A stretch of DNA of 31,636 nucleotides from Bondarzewia mesenterica (GCA_004802705.1 SGPL01000391.1:1-31636); one strand, 5' to 3'; shown: positions 1 through 12,294, numbered from the stretch's first letter. The notes: generated by a model from the letters alone, not told the origin. Translations and numbers: made by a program.

Positions 1-3000
1 TGAGGCCTTCTGCTTACTTTTGCCTTTACCCTTGCTCTTGCTCTCCCCAGCACTCCCCTGATACTCATCTTCCTCCTCGGACTCAGATGATGCCGGTGCA
101 TCAGGAGCTGGGCTTGTGGATGACGAACCCGCCGACGCTGACCCACTTTTTCTGAGCTTCGCTTGCTCATTCCTGAAATCGTTGACCACCTGCTGTAGCC
201 TCTTGCTCGCATACGCATTGCGCTTACGCGGCGCAAAGGCGCCATCTCCGACCGTAACTTCAAAGTACTCGTTCAGGTTGCCTTGCCTATTCAAAGCCTG
301 AGCCTGGGTCGCAATCATTGTATGAGCCGAGAGGATAACAAATGCCAACGGGAAAATGTTGCACCTGTCCTCGTTTATTCATCTTCTGGATGATGGGAAG
401 TAATAATTCCTCGACTTTCGATTGGCTCCAGCCGAGTTCTTCCAGGAAGAAGCTACAAAGGCAAAACATGCCGAACATGAATCCACGGCGAGCTGAAGAG
501 GATACAGTCCTCAATGCTCACTTTCTGAGACCATCCAAATCAGGAAGACCCCACTTGAACGGCTCCTCCGACTCATCTACTGTGGGGTGGTAATAAGCAT
601 TCCGCTGAAAGAAAGTCTGTTCAGTCATTACATCCCAGACATGACACAAACAAAATGCATACGACGGCAGGATTAGGCCAATCATCGGGAAGATAAAGGT
701 CTTTAAACTTCTTCTTCTGCGAAGTCAATTGGTCGATACGTGGTCGCAGCCAAGCCTGAGAAGAAATGACGTACAAATCGTTGCCGGAACTTGCTCTTGC
801 TATCCTCTTGCTTATCTTTTCCCGATTGCACCTTCTGCCACCAGTCTTTGAACTTGTGCAGCCCATCGTTCCCAGGAAACTCCTTCAGCAACTCCATCGC
901 CACGACAGGTCCAACTCCCGGCAGCCCCTCCACATAATCACTACCCAAAAGGTATGCCAGCTGTACGAGTTTGTCACGCGCGAGACCTAATTCCCGGCCC
1001 AAGTCGGAGAGAAGGAAACACTCCACCGTCTTTGACTGATTGAACATATTCTTGAATACGCGCAATCCTCCAAATAAGAAAACATCTGAGTCATCAGTGA
1101 TGATGCCTTCAACAAGACCGAGCTGAACAAGGGCGGCACATTGGGCCTCAGCTTCCATAGGCGCCGTGATATACGGAATACCAAAGAGACGCAGCATAAT
1201 CTGAAAGATCACCGGTAAGAATGGTCACAAGAGAACGCTACCAAGAGTGAGGAGACAAACGCACCATGATTTGCGATATCATGTGCTGTGTCACATCCTC
1301 GGAATCTCGCATAGCAGTTTTCTTCTGCTGATTCAATGTCTTGATCTCCTCATCAATCTCCCGTCGTACGGCATCTATGTCTTTCCCCTTGACCTGAGAG
1401 ACAAACCGCGCAAACTCGCCTTCCTCAGCATTGGGATCCATCTCTTGGGCAGCATCCCAGTTCTCATCTGCCCGTCGCGATCTCTGGCTTTCCGAACCAC
1501 CATCATCAGCAAGGGATCTGCCTTGTACAGGCGACGGTGATCGCGACCAGTCGGTGAAAGCTTCTTCGTCTGAACCAAAATGATCAGCCAGACGGCGCGT
1601 ATCATTTGGCGGGGAAACAGGTGTAATATTACGCGAAGGCGACGAGGGTTTGGGCAATGAAGGTATTAGAACGTCAGGCTTTTGGGGCGTTGGATGGTGA
1701 ATTTGAGCGCGAATACCTTCGCTGACTGATAAGTACTCTAAATCGTCCGAACCGGAGCTTGGCGTCGACTTCGATACAGGTTTGCGGATCGTCGCATCAT
1801 CGAAGGGTTTGTGCGCAGCCTCGGATGGCATGAATGGAAGTTCGCCAGCAGGGATAATCTCTTCCATATCATCCTCAGAGTCGCTAGCAGGTGTATAAGT
1901 GGGAGTCACGGGAGTAACCGCAGGAACAGGCTTTGGAGGTGTCTGTGGTACTTTGAGAGAAGAAAGGGACTCAAGAGCTTTGGAAGAGGTCATTGTCGTC
2001 ATGGCGGACTCGATGACAATCTCTTCCATATCATCTTCAGAGTCAGGCGCAATTGTTTTTTGAGTCAGAGATGTGGGAGCTGATAGGTTTGCCCCAGCAG
2101 TCAGCAGCTTTGTGGGTTGCCACATGGACGACTCAGCGAAGGTATTGGAGGACTTGTACAGAGCAGTAGGAGCAGGGCCTGCATTCGCTATAGCTAGAGC
2201 AGTCTCGAGACGACCGGGGACATACAAGTCGTCATCATCCGATGCCTGTCGGATATAATGGTCCAGCGCTTCAAGACTATCAGAAGTAGACGTAGCCTCT
2301 GTCGATGGTTGCCCAGCAATTGCCATTCGGGAGGCCTCCAGAGCTCGTCGCAGGGCAGCCTCCTCTTCGAGATCAATAGATTCCTGCATTGCAATTGCTA
2401 ATTCAGGATCCTCATCTACGTTGTCAGGGATAGTCTGAGGGAGTTCGTAGTCGTCGTCTAGATCAAAAAGCGGCTGGACCTTTTGCTTCTGTTTCTGTTT
2501 CTTCAAATGTTTCTTGGTGGAAGGAATTACTTTCGAGTCCCGTCGTCGGGTGATAGCAGAAAGAGCCATTTCTCTTTGATACTCCCGCAGGTCAGGGTCT
2601 ACAGCACCAGGCTGAGGCCTTCGTCATGATGAATCAAGATATAGACGGCAAGCAGAAACAACTAACACACGCACATATCAACCTCTTCCATATCCATGTC
2701 ACTGTCGTCGTCCTGCTGCTTGACTTCTTCCTCGTGGTCAATATGAATCGGCTTCGACCTGGTACCCTCATCTCGAATTCCCAACACCCAGCCACCTTCC
2801 GCACCTTCATTCTTCATAAGCACATACTCTCTATTCCGCTCGCTTGCAATACGCACGGGAATAGAGACATGAGCCTGGCCGATCGTATCCGTGGTGACCA
2901 AGAGTTGCTGTGTGAGGACATTCCGCTGCTGGAGATTTTTGATCTGCTGTTTCGAGAAGTCAAGAGGCGTACGAGACTTCTTCAGCATGGTTTGCAGGCG

Positions 3001-3940
3001 CTTATAAGAGGTCTGTCGGGACTTCAAACGAAGGTCACCAATAATCTCGTACTGCACTTCAGTAGGCAGCTCGCGAAAAGCAGGGGAAGTGACGTCGAAG
3101 TCCTCCGGTCGCATCTCGTCGATAAAAGCTTGCAGCTCTTCTTCTGTGGCAAGGCGAGGATCGGGGGCTGCAGACCGAGTCACGCTAGCCACCCTCTCTT
3201 CTAAGTTGACCTCGGGCAGACGGTATGGGTCGTGGTCATGCCAGCGATTCTTTTTGGATGACGACGACGGTGAAGGACCTTGCGTTTTGTCCTTCATGAT
3301 CTTTCTAGCTGGCGTCTTGGGCAGCGAGGTATCGATGTCCTCAAGATAAACAGTGTTCTCGTCTATCGTGACAGGTTCTGCAGGCCCTTTGCCTTTGCCT
3401 TTCGACCTAGAAGCGGTGAGCACACAAGTTTCATATGATGAGGAAGAAGTACACACTGTTGCTGCTGAGCGTGATCCAGAGCAGCACGTCTTAGCTGGGC
3501 AGCAAGGAGCCTCTCTGCAACCTTAGCATGACTAGCAGCAGCACCACTTTTCTTCTTCTTGCGCTCAGTCTATATAAAATTAACTCAGCACGGTTCCAAG
3601 GGTCATTGAGTGAAAACATACAATCGTAGCGCGCTTCAAAGCCGGAGCCCCACCGTCAAACACGAAGACGGGCTTGATACCATAGAACAACAGCTTGCAG
3701 ATCCGTCGTAGGAATCCAAGAACATGTGCATTCACCAAAGCGCGTCCTTCCTTGTCTCGCATAGTAGCTTGAAACTGATAAATCCAAATGCTCGAGTCGA
3801 TAGCCATTGCCTTGCCTTCCATCGTCTCAAGCCTTGAACAGAGCATTTCAACGTTAACTATCACAAAACGCATGAATCGGTACTCACAATGCCGGCCTGC
3901 CAACGGGAGTCAATAGACTCCAAAGAGATTTGACTCCCAT
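1..3940 (-). CDS. RAD2: DNA repair endonuclease RAD2/XPG (3' end outside window)
   Basis: Structure-specific 3'-side incision nuclease of nucleotide excision repair, nuclear. Exons read on the minus strand: 3940-3888, 3832-3622, 3569-3457, 3406-2675, 2618-1265, 1200-775, 716-663, 604-522, 452-365 and 303 to the window edge; all phases agree, giving about 1139 residues so far. The start at 3940 opens with MGVKSLWSLL, the invariant XPG N-terminus. The N-nuclease domain (residues 1-100) has AIDSSIW and FVFDGG, which carry catalytic Asp. A long acidic, low-complexity spacer (about 130-780) is typical of RAD2/XPG and separates it from FEN1 and EXO1. The I-region (about 822-960) has MEAEAQC and DDSDVF metal ligands and the helix-two-turn-helix LLGSDYVEGLPGVG. 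The tail has a Lys/Ser-rich stretch that is still open at base 1. The donor at 2674 and acceptor at 2619 are the least certain junction. Family identity is very secure. Confidence 0.96.
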
Positions 3941-4477
3941 TGTTGCTTATTATTATCAGAGCACTTGTGCTCAGATGTGCGAGAGAAATAAACATTGACG
4001 AGGAGTTTCAAGAAGATTGTGGCATAACAAACTCAAGCTCAGCCTAAGGCTAGAGTGACTTCTAGTCGTGACTGTGGGTCGGACACTGTCGGACTTTGGT
4101 ATCGGACTTTCGGGTCCACACGTCAGATACGGATATCCGGAGGCATGCAGGTTGAAGCAGAGTATCTACAACCTGCCTGTGGGAGACTAGTTCACACCCT
4201 CGAGCGTGCGCGTAAAGGTATATAAATAAGAACCTCCTCCGCGAAATGTGCGTAAAGGAGGGGGAATACGTCGTAAATCGGTATATAGAGTACATGCAAT
4301 CAAAGTAAACCAAAGCATTTCGAAAATAAAAGTGGTTTCGACCCTAGACCGAATCCATGATTAGAGAAAGAAACGGATGATACCCGCTTCAGTCCACTAT
4401 AAGCTAGCGAAAACGGAGTGTGTACATCGATCGAGTCGACCGCGATTACTCCGTAAACCTGATACCCATCTCCTCAG
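3941..4477. other. Intergenic: RAD2 promoter and 3' region of the PH-protein gene
   Basis: About 540 bases without a supported gene. It lies upstream of RAD2 and downstream of the PH-protein stop, so it must hold the RAD2 promoter and the neighbour's polyadenylation region. An AT-rich TATA-like stretch sits near 4218-4230 and GCGTAAAGG occurs twice (about 4209 and 4250). Short ORFs here look like chance. Confidence 0.6.
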
Positions 4478-7400
4478 CTACTGTGGTGGTCTGGGGCTTG
4501 GATTGTTCGACATCCGAGGAAGTTCCTCTCCGGCATCGACAGGACGCGGTCCTGCAGGCAAATTCTGCCCATTCGGGCTGCCGCGCGACGCGTTAAGTCG
4601 TCCTTGTCCGTTAAAGTCATTCGCCGGAGGCTGGAGGCTCGAATCGAACTGCGAGTAACGTGGGTCGAAAGCAGACCCGCCCGTCATCTGCATGCCCATA
4701 GGACCCATCCCAGGATTCATACCGCCCATCCCAGGACTCGCACCGCCCATCCCGGGACTCATACCGCCCATACCAGGACTCAAGCCTCCCCCCATACCGC
4801 CAGCCATGCCCATTGGATTCATCATCGGCATACTCATCATGGAGAACCTTGGATCGAATCCACCCATAGCGCCTCCCGTCATCATCGGATTGAGTCCGGC
4901 GCCCCCTGGACCCCCTTCTCCGCCAGCTTGCGATCCAGCCTGTGAGAAGGACATCATCGCTTGCTGATACGCCTGAGCGGCCTGCTGCGCAGCGAACATA
5001 TGCTGAGGATTTGCATACCCGCCCATCATGCCCGGGTACCCCATGCCGAAACCCGTCATCATGGGGTTCATGCCAGTCATCATAGGATTCACGCCCATCA
5101 TCATCGGGTTGTAACCATTGAACTGTGGTGCGCCGTACATCGACCCGCCTTGTTGCATCTGCTCCAATTGCTGTCGCTGGAGGTCGTCCAACTTCCTCTG
5201 CCTTTCCTCGGCCAAGCGCTTTTCTCTCTCCCGTTCCGTGAGAGTCGCGCCGACACCACCTTCGCGCTTACGCTCGCGTTCGTGGGCAGTAATGGCACCA
5301 AGAAGGCCCGTCTGCGGTGGCGGCGGCTTGTTAGCCACATTGATGAGTGACGCTCCCGACTCCCTCGCAAGCTCTTCCTGCTTTTTGGCAGACCTCTCCT
5401 CCTTGTCCTGAAGTCCGACAGAAAGCAAGCCGTGGGGCGTGAACGCTTTGGTCATGGTTATTGCTGGAGCTTCGATCTGAACGAAGTATCGCGACCATTG
5501 GATCCTTCAGGAACAGCGCCAGGCTGGCGACCGGGCTCGAGAACCTGACTCCACATTGTGTGACGGGGAGGCATGGGGGGTTGAACTTGAAGTTGGGATG
5601 GATACTCGGACCCTGGTCTGGCAGATGGCGGTCGCGGCATGCCTTCACCATACGCCGTACGTCGACCAGCCTCTGCGTATTGATCTGACACGAGTCTTCG
5701 TGGTACTGGGGCATGGGGCTCGTCGCCCTCAAATACTGAGAATATTTGTCAGCGATATGACGAGAATAGAAACACGACTTCTCACCTTGAGGCCTCGGGC
5801 CAGGTACTTGCGGCAGGTTACGTGGAGGGCGCAGATGCGACTGATCAGTCAGCGGTCCACCCGGCGACGGTCCTCTTGCTTGGGAGTACACCGAGCGGCT
5901 GTCGGGAGGCTGGCTGGAAGCAGACCTATCGTCTCTACCCATTGAGGACGCAGGAGCCTCTCCGTCAGAATCGATGTCTTCGTCTTCCTCCTCTTCTTCT
6001 TCCTCCTCCTCCTCGCTACTATCACCCCAAGCCCCAGCAATTCCTGACCTCGCCCTTGCCTTCCTATTTGCACGACCTGGTCTATGCGCAGCAGCCTCCT
6101 GCGCAGCTTGCTGAGCTTCCGTCTTCGCCTTACGCTGCATTGCATTTTTGGAAGGAGCAAAGGATGACCGGTACTGCGACGCGGCATCGCTCCCTGGTGT
6201 CGAAGAGCGGGCCTGATTTTCAGGTTCAACAATCGTAGGGGGTGTAGGGTGCGAATTAGAAGGTGAAGGCGAAGCTGCCTGCAACTCTGATGACGGCGGA
6301 GGCTGTTTGGCTGGCACCGCCTGTGCCGTCGGCTCGTCCTCTTGCTCTAGGAAAGTCAACGCCGCGAGCGCGTCAGCATCTGGATCATCTATGCCGGTGT
6401 TCGCTGCCGTTGGTTGACGATACGCAAGGTCAGAATTGTCTTCGTCCATGCTGGTACGCGATGAGGCTCGTTGAAGAGAGTTTTGTTCAGACACGACGCG
6501 ACGATTGCTTGGCGGAGCACGTGCTCCGGACGGACGTCTCCCCATTGGGGATTTAATCCCGGCACCGGCATCCACCGTCGGGTAGCTGGTCGGGGGTTTT
6601 CGATGCCCCACGGGCGGCGAACGTGGTCCTGCCACAGACGCAAGTGGGGAATTCGCCCTGGTGCGCAATGGAGCCGCAGCCTTACCTACAGACAATTGCG
6701 GACTAATCGCAGATGGAGTGGGACCATACTCGGATGACGAAGATTCATCATCATCCTCTTCTTCGTCAATTGGCGCAGGAGGAACGCGACGCAGTGGTGC
6801 TTGCGTTTCTTGATCGAATTGTTGCATGTAATACAGTGCCCCTGCTTCTTCGTACAAATTATTTGACATATCGTCCGAGTCGCTTGGGTTCGGCTGTGCG
6901 GCTGGAGGCTGGGAGAGCCTTGATGGTGTGAAGGGAAGAGATGAAGTGACAGACTTCGGCGTTGATGCGGTTGATGCCTGCGGCCGCGTTCCGCGTTCCG
7001 AACCTTCGTACAAAGCCATGAATGACCCGTGCTTGGGCGAGTCGACTGCTGAATGCGGTGACGTCAGAACAGAGAGACCAGCAGGAGAAGGCGTTCGTGG
7101 CGGTATAATCATCATAGGCATGCCTGGGCTAGATGCAGCGGGAGAAAGCGGCGGGGGCGAGACAGACAAGGAGCGACCAAGAGTGCTGGGTAGATTTGGT
7201 TCAGGCGACATCGGCAGCGCGATGTTAGCGGGATCGGTCCCCTGGCTATGACTGCCATCCGTCGACGTCTTCGATTTCGGCACTGCGGCAGTGAACGAAT
7301 GACTGAGTTTGGAGTCTGGTCTCGAAATGCTAACGTTCCTCGACGAATCCTCGCTTGGTCTGCGTACCGGCGACAGTCGCTCCGTCGGAGAAAGAGGGGA

Positions 7401-10093
7401 AGGGCTTGTGTTGACCAGTCTATCGAGGAAGACAGTATTCTCGCCTGATTCTTTCGGTGTCGTCGTTGACGGTTGATCGGGACCAGTGGGAAGACGATTG
7501 CGACCATTTTCAGCTTCCGAGATGGGCGTCAGTATACGTTTCACGTTATTCTGCGGCTGTGCGGAATCAAAGCTCAGAGGAGGCAGTTGAGGAAGGGACG
7601 ATGATCCATTCTCTTGTTGCTCCTCAGAGTCTCCTGACGGGATTGGAGGGAGGGTAGGAGGGCCACTCGCGCTGGCACGAGGAGCATTCAATGGCTTGCC
7701 GTTTCTTTGCACACGCTCCAAGAGAATTTCAAGCAGGCGGGAACGGACCGCTGACGTTCTATCCTCCCGGGGATCCATGGATTCTGCCATTTCTCGGTCC
7801 AAAAATAGAAGCTGTAAGCAAACATTTAGTACATTGTGCGACAGAAGAAAATCGAGGCACTTGCATCTCGGGTGGATCCAACAGGATAGGCAAACATCAG
7901 CGAGGCTGGATCGCGAGGGTCCCAAGAATACTGCTTAGGCCTTCCATACAATTGGAACGAGTCATGAAGGGCTGCGCGCCGTGATCAGCCGTGCCCTCTG
8001 AATGCATGGTGCGAAGACGGCACTCACCAAGGATCCATCTTAGCATCTCTCGCGCCTGCTGCGTCTGCCCCGGCTCCAACTCGGGCATAATCAAAATCCA
8101 TCCTTCTCTCCCTTTCATGCTCCCCGATACCTCCTCCTCTCCGATTGTTCCCTCGATCTTCATCAACGTGCTTCGATTGATCAACTCCGGACGTTCCGGA
8201 TACACCGCGAAAGCCTGTGTGACGCCCTGGAGTGTCAAGAACGCCTTCTTTCTGTCCTTGCCCTTTGGCGAAAGATAGAATAGTATAACGGGATTCGCAG
8301 GCGCATTAGATTCTGAGGCACTTTCATCGCGTGTGCCGAATAGAGAAGAGATGCGCCTCTTGCGAGGCGCGTTGGGTGACGCGGGCCGGTGGTCAGAAAG
8401 ATGAGGTGATCCTGGGGGTTCGTTCGAGCTGCTGACGACGACCATCCACAACCGTTTCCAGTCGGTTTGGCCGGCCACACGCAGGCGAACCCATCCCTCC
8501 ATTCGCCCGCGAACAAGGGGAGACGGGGTTTCACGTCCTGGAACTAGTGAGAAGGCGAGCGGAGCACGAGATGCTTTCTCTTTCACTCACCGTCATTGAG
8601 CGTGATTCGGATGAGATGCGCTGTATAAATCTCCTCCAGTCGTGATTTCTCCCATGCGGATAGTCTGAAGGCGGTGGCCCATGATATGAGGGCAGTCGTC
8701 GAGGGGCAAGAAAAGAGTAGGAGGTTTGACCCTGCACTGTTGACGGTAACGACGTTGGTATATTTCTGCGGTGGGGACGTGGCTGTCGCGGGCATCGTCA
8801 CCGATCCGAGCACTTGTACAAACTGTAGGCATCAATTAGTCCACTCGTTGGAAACACTGTCTGCATGGTGAATTTCTGCACGCAGAAAGCGGGGACGAAC
8901 AGCGCAGACCACAAGGGAAAGTCAGAGACACAGTGTGTCTAACTTCCACAATCTTAACTGCAGTATTCTTCGTATCACCAGTTGCACCTGCGAAAAGCAC
9001 AGCACAGCGTGCGAAAGCCCCAATGAATTCCAAAAAAAGCTGAGAACTTTGTCGGACACGAGGCTTCAACGGTGTCGAGCACATTCACCATTGTCAAGGC
9101 CTCGGGCATCCGTGGCGGAACGAGACACCCACCACAGATTGTTGTGATTGCAATCCACAAATCAATTTTTCATGTGCTGTGCTGTGTTTTTCGGAGGAAC
9201 AACTATGGTATAAAGATGACTGTCAGTAGAGTGCATGTGCAGCTCGTTCCAGTCGAGTCCCCAGCCAATCACATAGCAGGATAGGTGACTTCGGCCTGGA
9301 ACCAACTACAGTACACTCTGATGCTTCCCCGAGGCGGCATTTCGCCATGCAGACAGCGAAAGAAATCGATCGAACTCACAGCATCGGTAATGTTGATATA
9401 TGAAGGAGGAACCTCAGTTCCCTGCTTGTTTGCCTCTTCAATCTCCTTCATGTCCCACACGCTGAGCGTCGTCCCACCTAACTGGGCCCAAACCTCGCGC
9501 CAGCCCTCTTTGGCAGGCCGGTGATTATCTGGTAGTCGTTCAATGCGACGCACAAGGGGACCAGAATAGTACACCTTGTGAGCGTGAGCCATGGTTAGCT
9601 GTACAACGGAACGAATTTCGGGATGTAGAGATGATGTCTGTGGCAAACCCCCGGGGCCTGCAATACTCATTGACGGTCGACGGTCCTTTTGCGGCGGTGG
9701 AGGCTGCTGTGGAGGTGATTGGAGGGGTTGTTGATTACCTGTAGACACCGCTACTCTGCTCGACTCATCCGGAGGCCGAGTGTTCGACCGCTGCGGCTGT
9801 AGACTGGAGAGTTGGGCTGGATGCTGCTGAGGATGGGAGTCCTGGTGATCATGGCTCGACTTTAAGAAGGCGAAGAACGAGGAAGAACGAGAATGGGCAG
9901 GGGCAGAAGGTTTCGCTGGTGGAGCGGGAGGTTGCAGCATGGTTGAGAAGGGCCGATTTGGCTGAGGTTGCTCTTGAGAACTAAAGTCGCGGTTGGCGGG
10001 AGGAGGAACGGAAGTTCGTCGTAATTGTTGTAGCTCGGAAGGAGGTATGAAGCCGCGATTCCTGTTGTCCCACTGCGGGCTCGTCGAGGCCAT
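4478..10093 (-). CDS. Caf120/Skg3-like double-PH-domain protein, frameshifted near 3' end
   Basis: Large fungal protein related to yeast Caf120/Skg3, which are linked to the CCR4-NOT complex and the cell cortex; the role here is inferred from family. Exons: 10093-9380, 8822-8591, 8537-8028, 7971-7865, 7811-5786, 5735-4478. A first PH-like region (about residues 165-315, with WAQLGGTTLSVWD and TNVVTVNSAGSNLLLF) is followed by a second (about 320-470, with MEGWVRLRV and WKRLWMVV). Next come a conserved LFLDREMAESMDPRED block, a long Ser/Pro-rich disordered region with a run of 10 Glu, then a charged MTKAFTPHG/TEREREKRLAEERQRK block and a Met/Gly-rich tail. Exon lengths sum to 4847 nt, one short of a whole frame. 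The lost base lies at about 5479-5492, so the literal reading stops at 5458 (1288 residues) instead of continuing to 4478 (about 1615). Intron 1 is 557 nt; intron 4 uses a GC donor. Confidence 0.85.
4706..4789 (-). repeat. Four 21-nt in-frame repeats coding GGxSPGM
   Basis: Four tandem 21-base units encode GGLSPGM, GGMSPGM, GGASPGM and GGMNPGM in the tail of the PH protein. The bases are nearly identical between units, suggesting recent slippage or unequal crossing-over. A second, looser repeat (NPMMTG) is encoded near 5050-5100. Confidence 0.85.
7812..7864 (-). other. GC-AG intron 4 of the PH-protein gene
   Basis: On the minus strand the coding frame runs into GAT|GCAAGT and resumes after TTACAG|CTTCTA, joining ..GSTRD to LLFLDRE. 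No GT donor nearby keeps this frame. GCAAGT is the usual strong sequence at GC donors. Length 53 nt, like its neighbours. Confidence 0.8.
8823..9379 (-). other. Unusually long intron 1 (557 nt) of the PH-protein gene
   Basis: The first PH region is cut between ..YINITDA (donor GTGAGT at 9379) and FVQVLGSV (after CTACAG at 8823). Coding on both sides is clear, so the gap is intronic, roughly ten times the length of every other intron here (50-77 nt). It holds an inverted repeat (8980-9017 with 9167-9204). No exon-like conserved peptide is recognisable inside, but an alternative exon or antisense transcript is not excluded. Confidence 0.8.
8980..9204. repeat. Inverted repeat, 38-nt arms, 149-nt spacer, inside intron 1
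   Basis: The arm at 8980-9017 and the reverse complement of 9167-9204 match at 29 of 38 positions, including an 11-base perfect core CACAGCACAGC preceded by CGAAAA. Total span is 225 nt. This could be the remains of a MITE-like element or a hairpin-forming intronic structure; no clear target-site duplication was seen. Confidence 0.6.
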
Positions 10094-10443
10094 GGCACTA
10101 GAATGGAGAATGGGCGGAGTAATTTATGTATAGGAGCTCCTGTGCCCTGAGCCTGAATGAGAGATGAGAACAAAACGTGCTAATTACCCTATTCGATCAT
10201 GTCTCGTCCAATGTCGCGGTTATTCGATGATTTCAATTTAGTGCCTTCGCCTGGCTAAACGCTTGTCACTGGCAGCAATTTAGAAAGCGGCTCAGAACCT
10301 TCAATTTATTTTTATTGGTACGAAGTGATCTCACTCAATTCACTATTCTGTATTTACTTCTGCTCGAACAAGGAGGGGAGGATGTGATAGATTTCAGGTA
10401 GTATGTCACACGCAGCTGCCTGACATGATCATGGTGATACAAC
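10094..10443. other. Intergenic: PH-protein promoter and COX11 3' region
   Basis: 350 bases between the COX11 stop at 10444 and the PH-protein start at 10093, both on the minus strand. AT-rich near 10300-10360. No gene or structured element recognised. Confidence 0.6.
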
Positions 10444-11442
10444 TCATGCAGGCGGCGATTTCTCGACAGCGGCTGCGTTCCGGACCTCAGCCTTCGGCGC
10501 AAGCTCGTAATCAGCAAAGCCTTGCGACGCTTGCACCACGTCTTCCGGGGCGTCAGGTTCCAGATGCCCCAGCGCATTCCGTCGCGCACTAACATCAGCG
10601 TGATTGGCGCCCGTGAGCACAGATATACCGCACGAACACAGCCGACTCACCGGAAGAACGTGTAGGATAGGACGACGTCATCTAAGTTCCGGCATGCAGG
10701 ATCGTCTAGTACATCCTTGTCGATGAAGAAGAGTAAAGGCATGTCGACCTCCTCTCCTGCTAGCAATTTCTGCTCTTCGAAGCAGAAACACTCTACCTTC
10801 GCAAAATAAGGGGCGATCTACCATTCCTCAAACGATTAGAGTCGATATCACGGCGCGGGGTGCAAAGTCGGGACTCACTCTGTCAGGTGTAACATTATAA
10901 GTAGCTATGCCAATAACATCTTCGGACGACGTGTTTCTCGCTTTATAAAACGCAAGGCTCGTCTCGCCGGGCAGCACAGTCACAAACTTCTGCTGAGGGG
11001 TGAATTTCCACGGTAATTGATCCGACTTATCCGCATTGAAGTGAACTTTTATACGCTTCGCACCCTCCACTGGGACCAAACGCTCGGGCTCAAATTTCCC
11101 CGTGCCAACCACAGGCGTACCAGCGAATCCAGTTGCGGCGCAGAACATGCGGTATAGAGGGACGGCAGCGTAGGTCACGCCTACGGCTAGCACAATCTAC
11201 ATACCGTCTTCATGATTTGTGACAAGCAGGATAGTCAAAGCACGCACCACAGCGGAGGTATACATGAACAAAGTTCGATTTCTCTTTGCGTACATCTCCC
11301 GAGCTGAAACATACCTAGGTACTTGGCGAGGAGGATCTGAACGAGGTACTTCTGTGGACATCGACCTCCACGATGTCTTAGAATATAACTTCAGCGAAGT
11401 ACGTTGCCAAGGCAGTCCATGAAGTGTTGGGTGACATCGCAA
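10444..11442 (-). CDS. COX11: Cytochrome c oxidase assembly protein Cox11
   Basis: Mitochondrial inner-membrane copper chaperone that delivers copper to the CuB site of Cox1. Exons 11442-11248, 11196-10879, 10817-10651 and 10588-10444 give 825 nt, 274 residues. The N-terminus is Arg/Ser/Thr-rich and short of acid, fitting a matrix presequence. One transmembrane segment (about residues 58-83) is split by intron 1 and ends in the family block VPLYRMFC. The CtaG/Cox11 domain in the intermembrane space follows, with YNVTPDR, IAPYF and the copper-binding CFCF (about 181-184) then FEEQ, and ends DDVVLSYTFFRAR. Introns are 51, 61 and 62 nt. The start at 11442 was chosen as the only upstream in-frame Met that supplies a presequence. 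Length matches fungal Cox11. Confidence 0.96.
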
Positions 11443-12294
11443 AGAGACAGTAGGGCTTTGCCTGAAAGCCTGATCAGAATTTCAGTTGGCATGGATAAAA
11501 GATGATTGAATAAAGCGCACTGAAGCTCGCAAAGAAGCCCGAAACGCAGATAATCTCAAAGAGTGCATGTGCTACGCGGCCCGCTAGTCGATGTCGAGAT
11601 GTGGATGCGTACCCCTCCTGAGTTCCGGGTTTGTGAACGAGGTGTTTGCAATTGCTCAGCTAAGGAGAACTCGAGGAGGCTGTAGTCTTTTCGCAGACTG
11701 ACTGGAGTCCAGAAATGAGGGGGAATTTCGGAGATCACATGACAAGCCTCGACGTTTCAGCTCGATCCGTCTTGCGCACTGGCCTGCAGTGGACGACGCA
11801 CAAATCTGAATCGTCGAGAAGGGATTCGAAACGAGACCAATACATGAGTACTGCTTGCAGCTTGGGATTTCAGCAATGCGTGGTCAGGATTATTTCAATC
11901 GTTTTTCTTGATGTTTGCAGTGTGACACCCTGCAGGGCAGGGAAGTGTATATGTAGTCGCTAGCGGAGAAATCGACGTTTGCCCCCCAATTTAAAAGGCA
12001 CATGTCATGAGAATTAACCTCCATCCTCTCATGGGCCAAATTCTCTCAAGATTACTACTCACACTGCACAGAACATGAGGCCTGAGGACTGCAACCTTTT
12101 TTCAACGACTCGGAGTCACGGTGACGACAGTAGGTGACAGTTCGTGACATAGTGACTCTAATCTCAGCAGGGCCGGCCTTTGCTGCCGCCTCTGCCTTCA
12201 ACGTTCCTCCTCCCCTCATCTTATAGTTTACCCTCAACCGACTCCATCTTCATCACATCAGATTGATCAGGATCTCTCACCAGCTTTGTCGTCC
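11443..12294. other. Divergent intergenic region COX11 / J-protein gene
   Basis: About 850 bases between two gene starts facing away from each other, so it should hold both promoters. Pyrimidine-rich tracts occur just before the J-protein start (12190-12290). Short ORFs on both strands show no family resemblance. Nothing else seen. Confidence 0.6.

Noticed and set aside
5822..6238. Plus-strand ORFs opposite the PH-protein gene
   Set aside because: Shadows of the conserved minus-strand coding sequence; products are Pro/Leu/Arg-rich nonsense typical of antisense frames.
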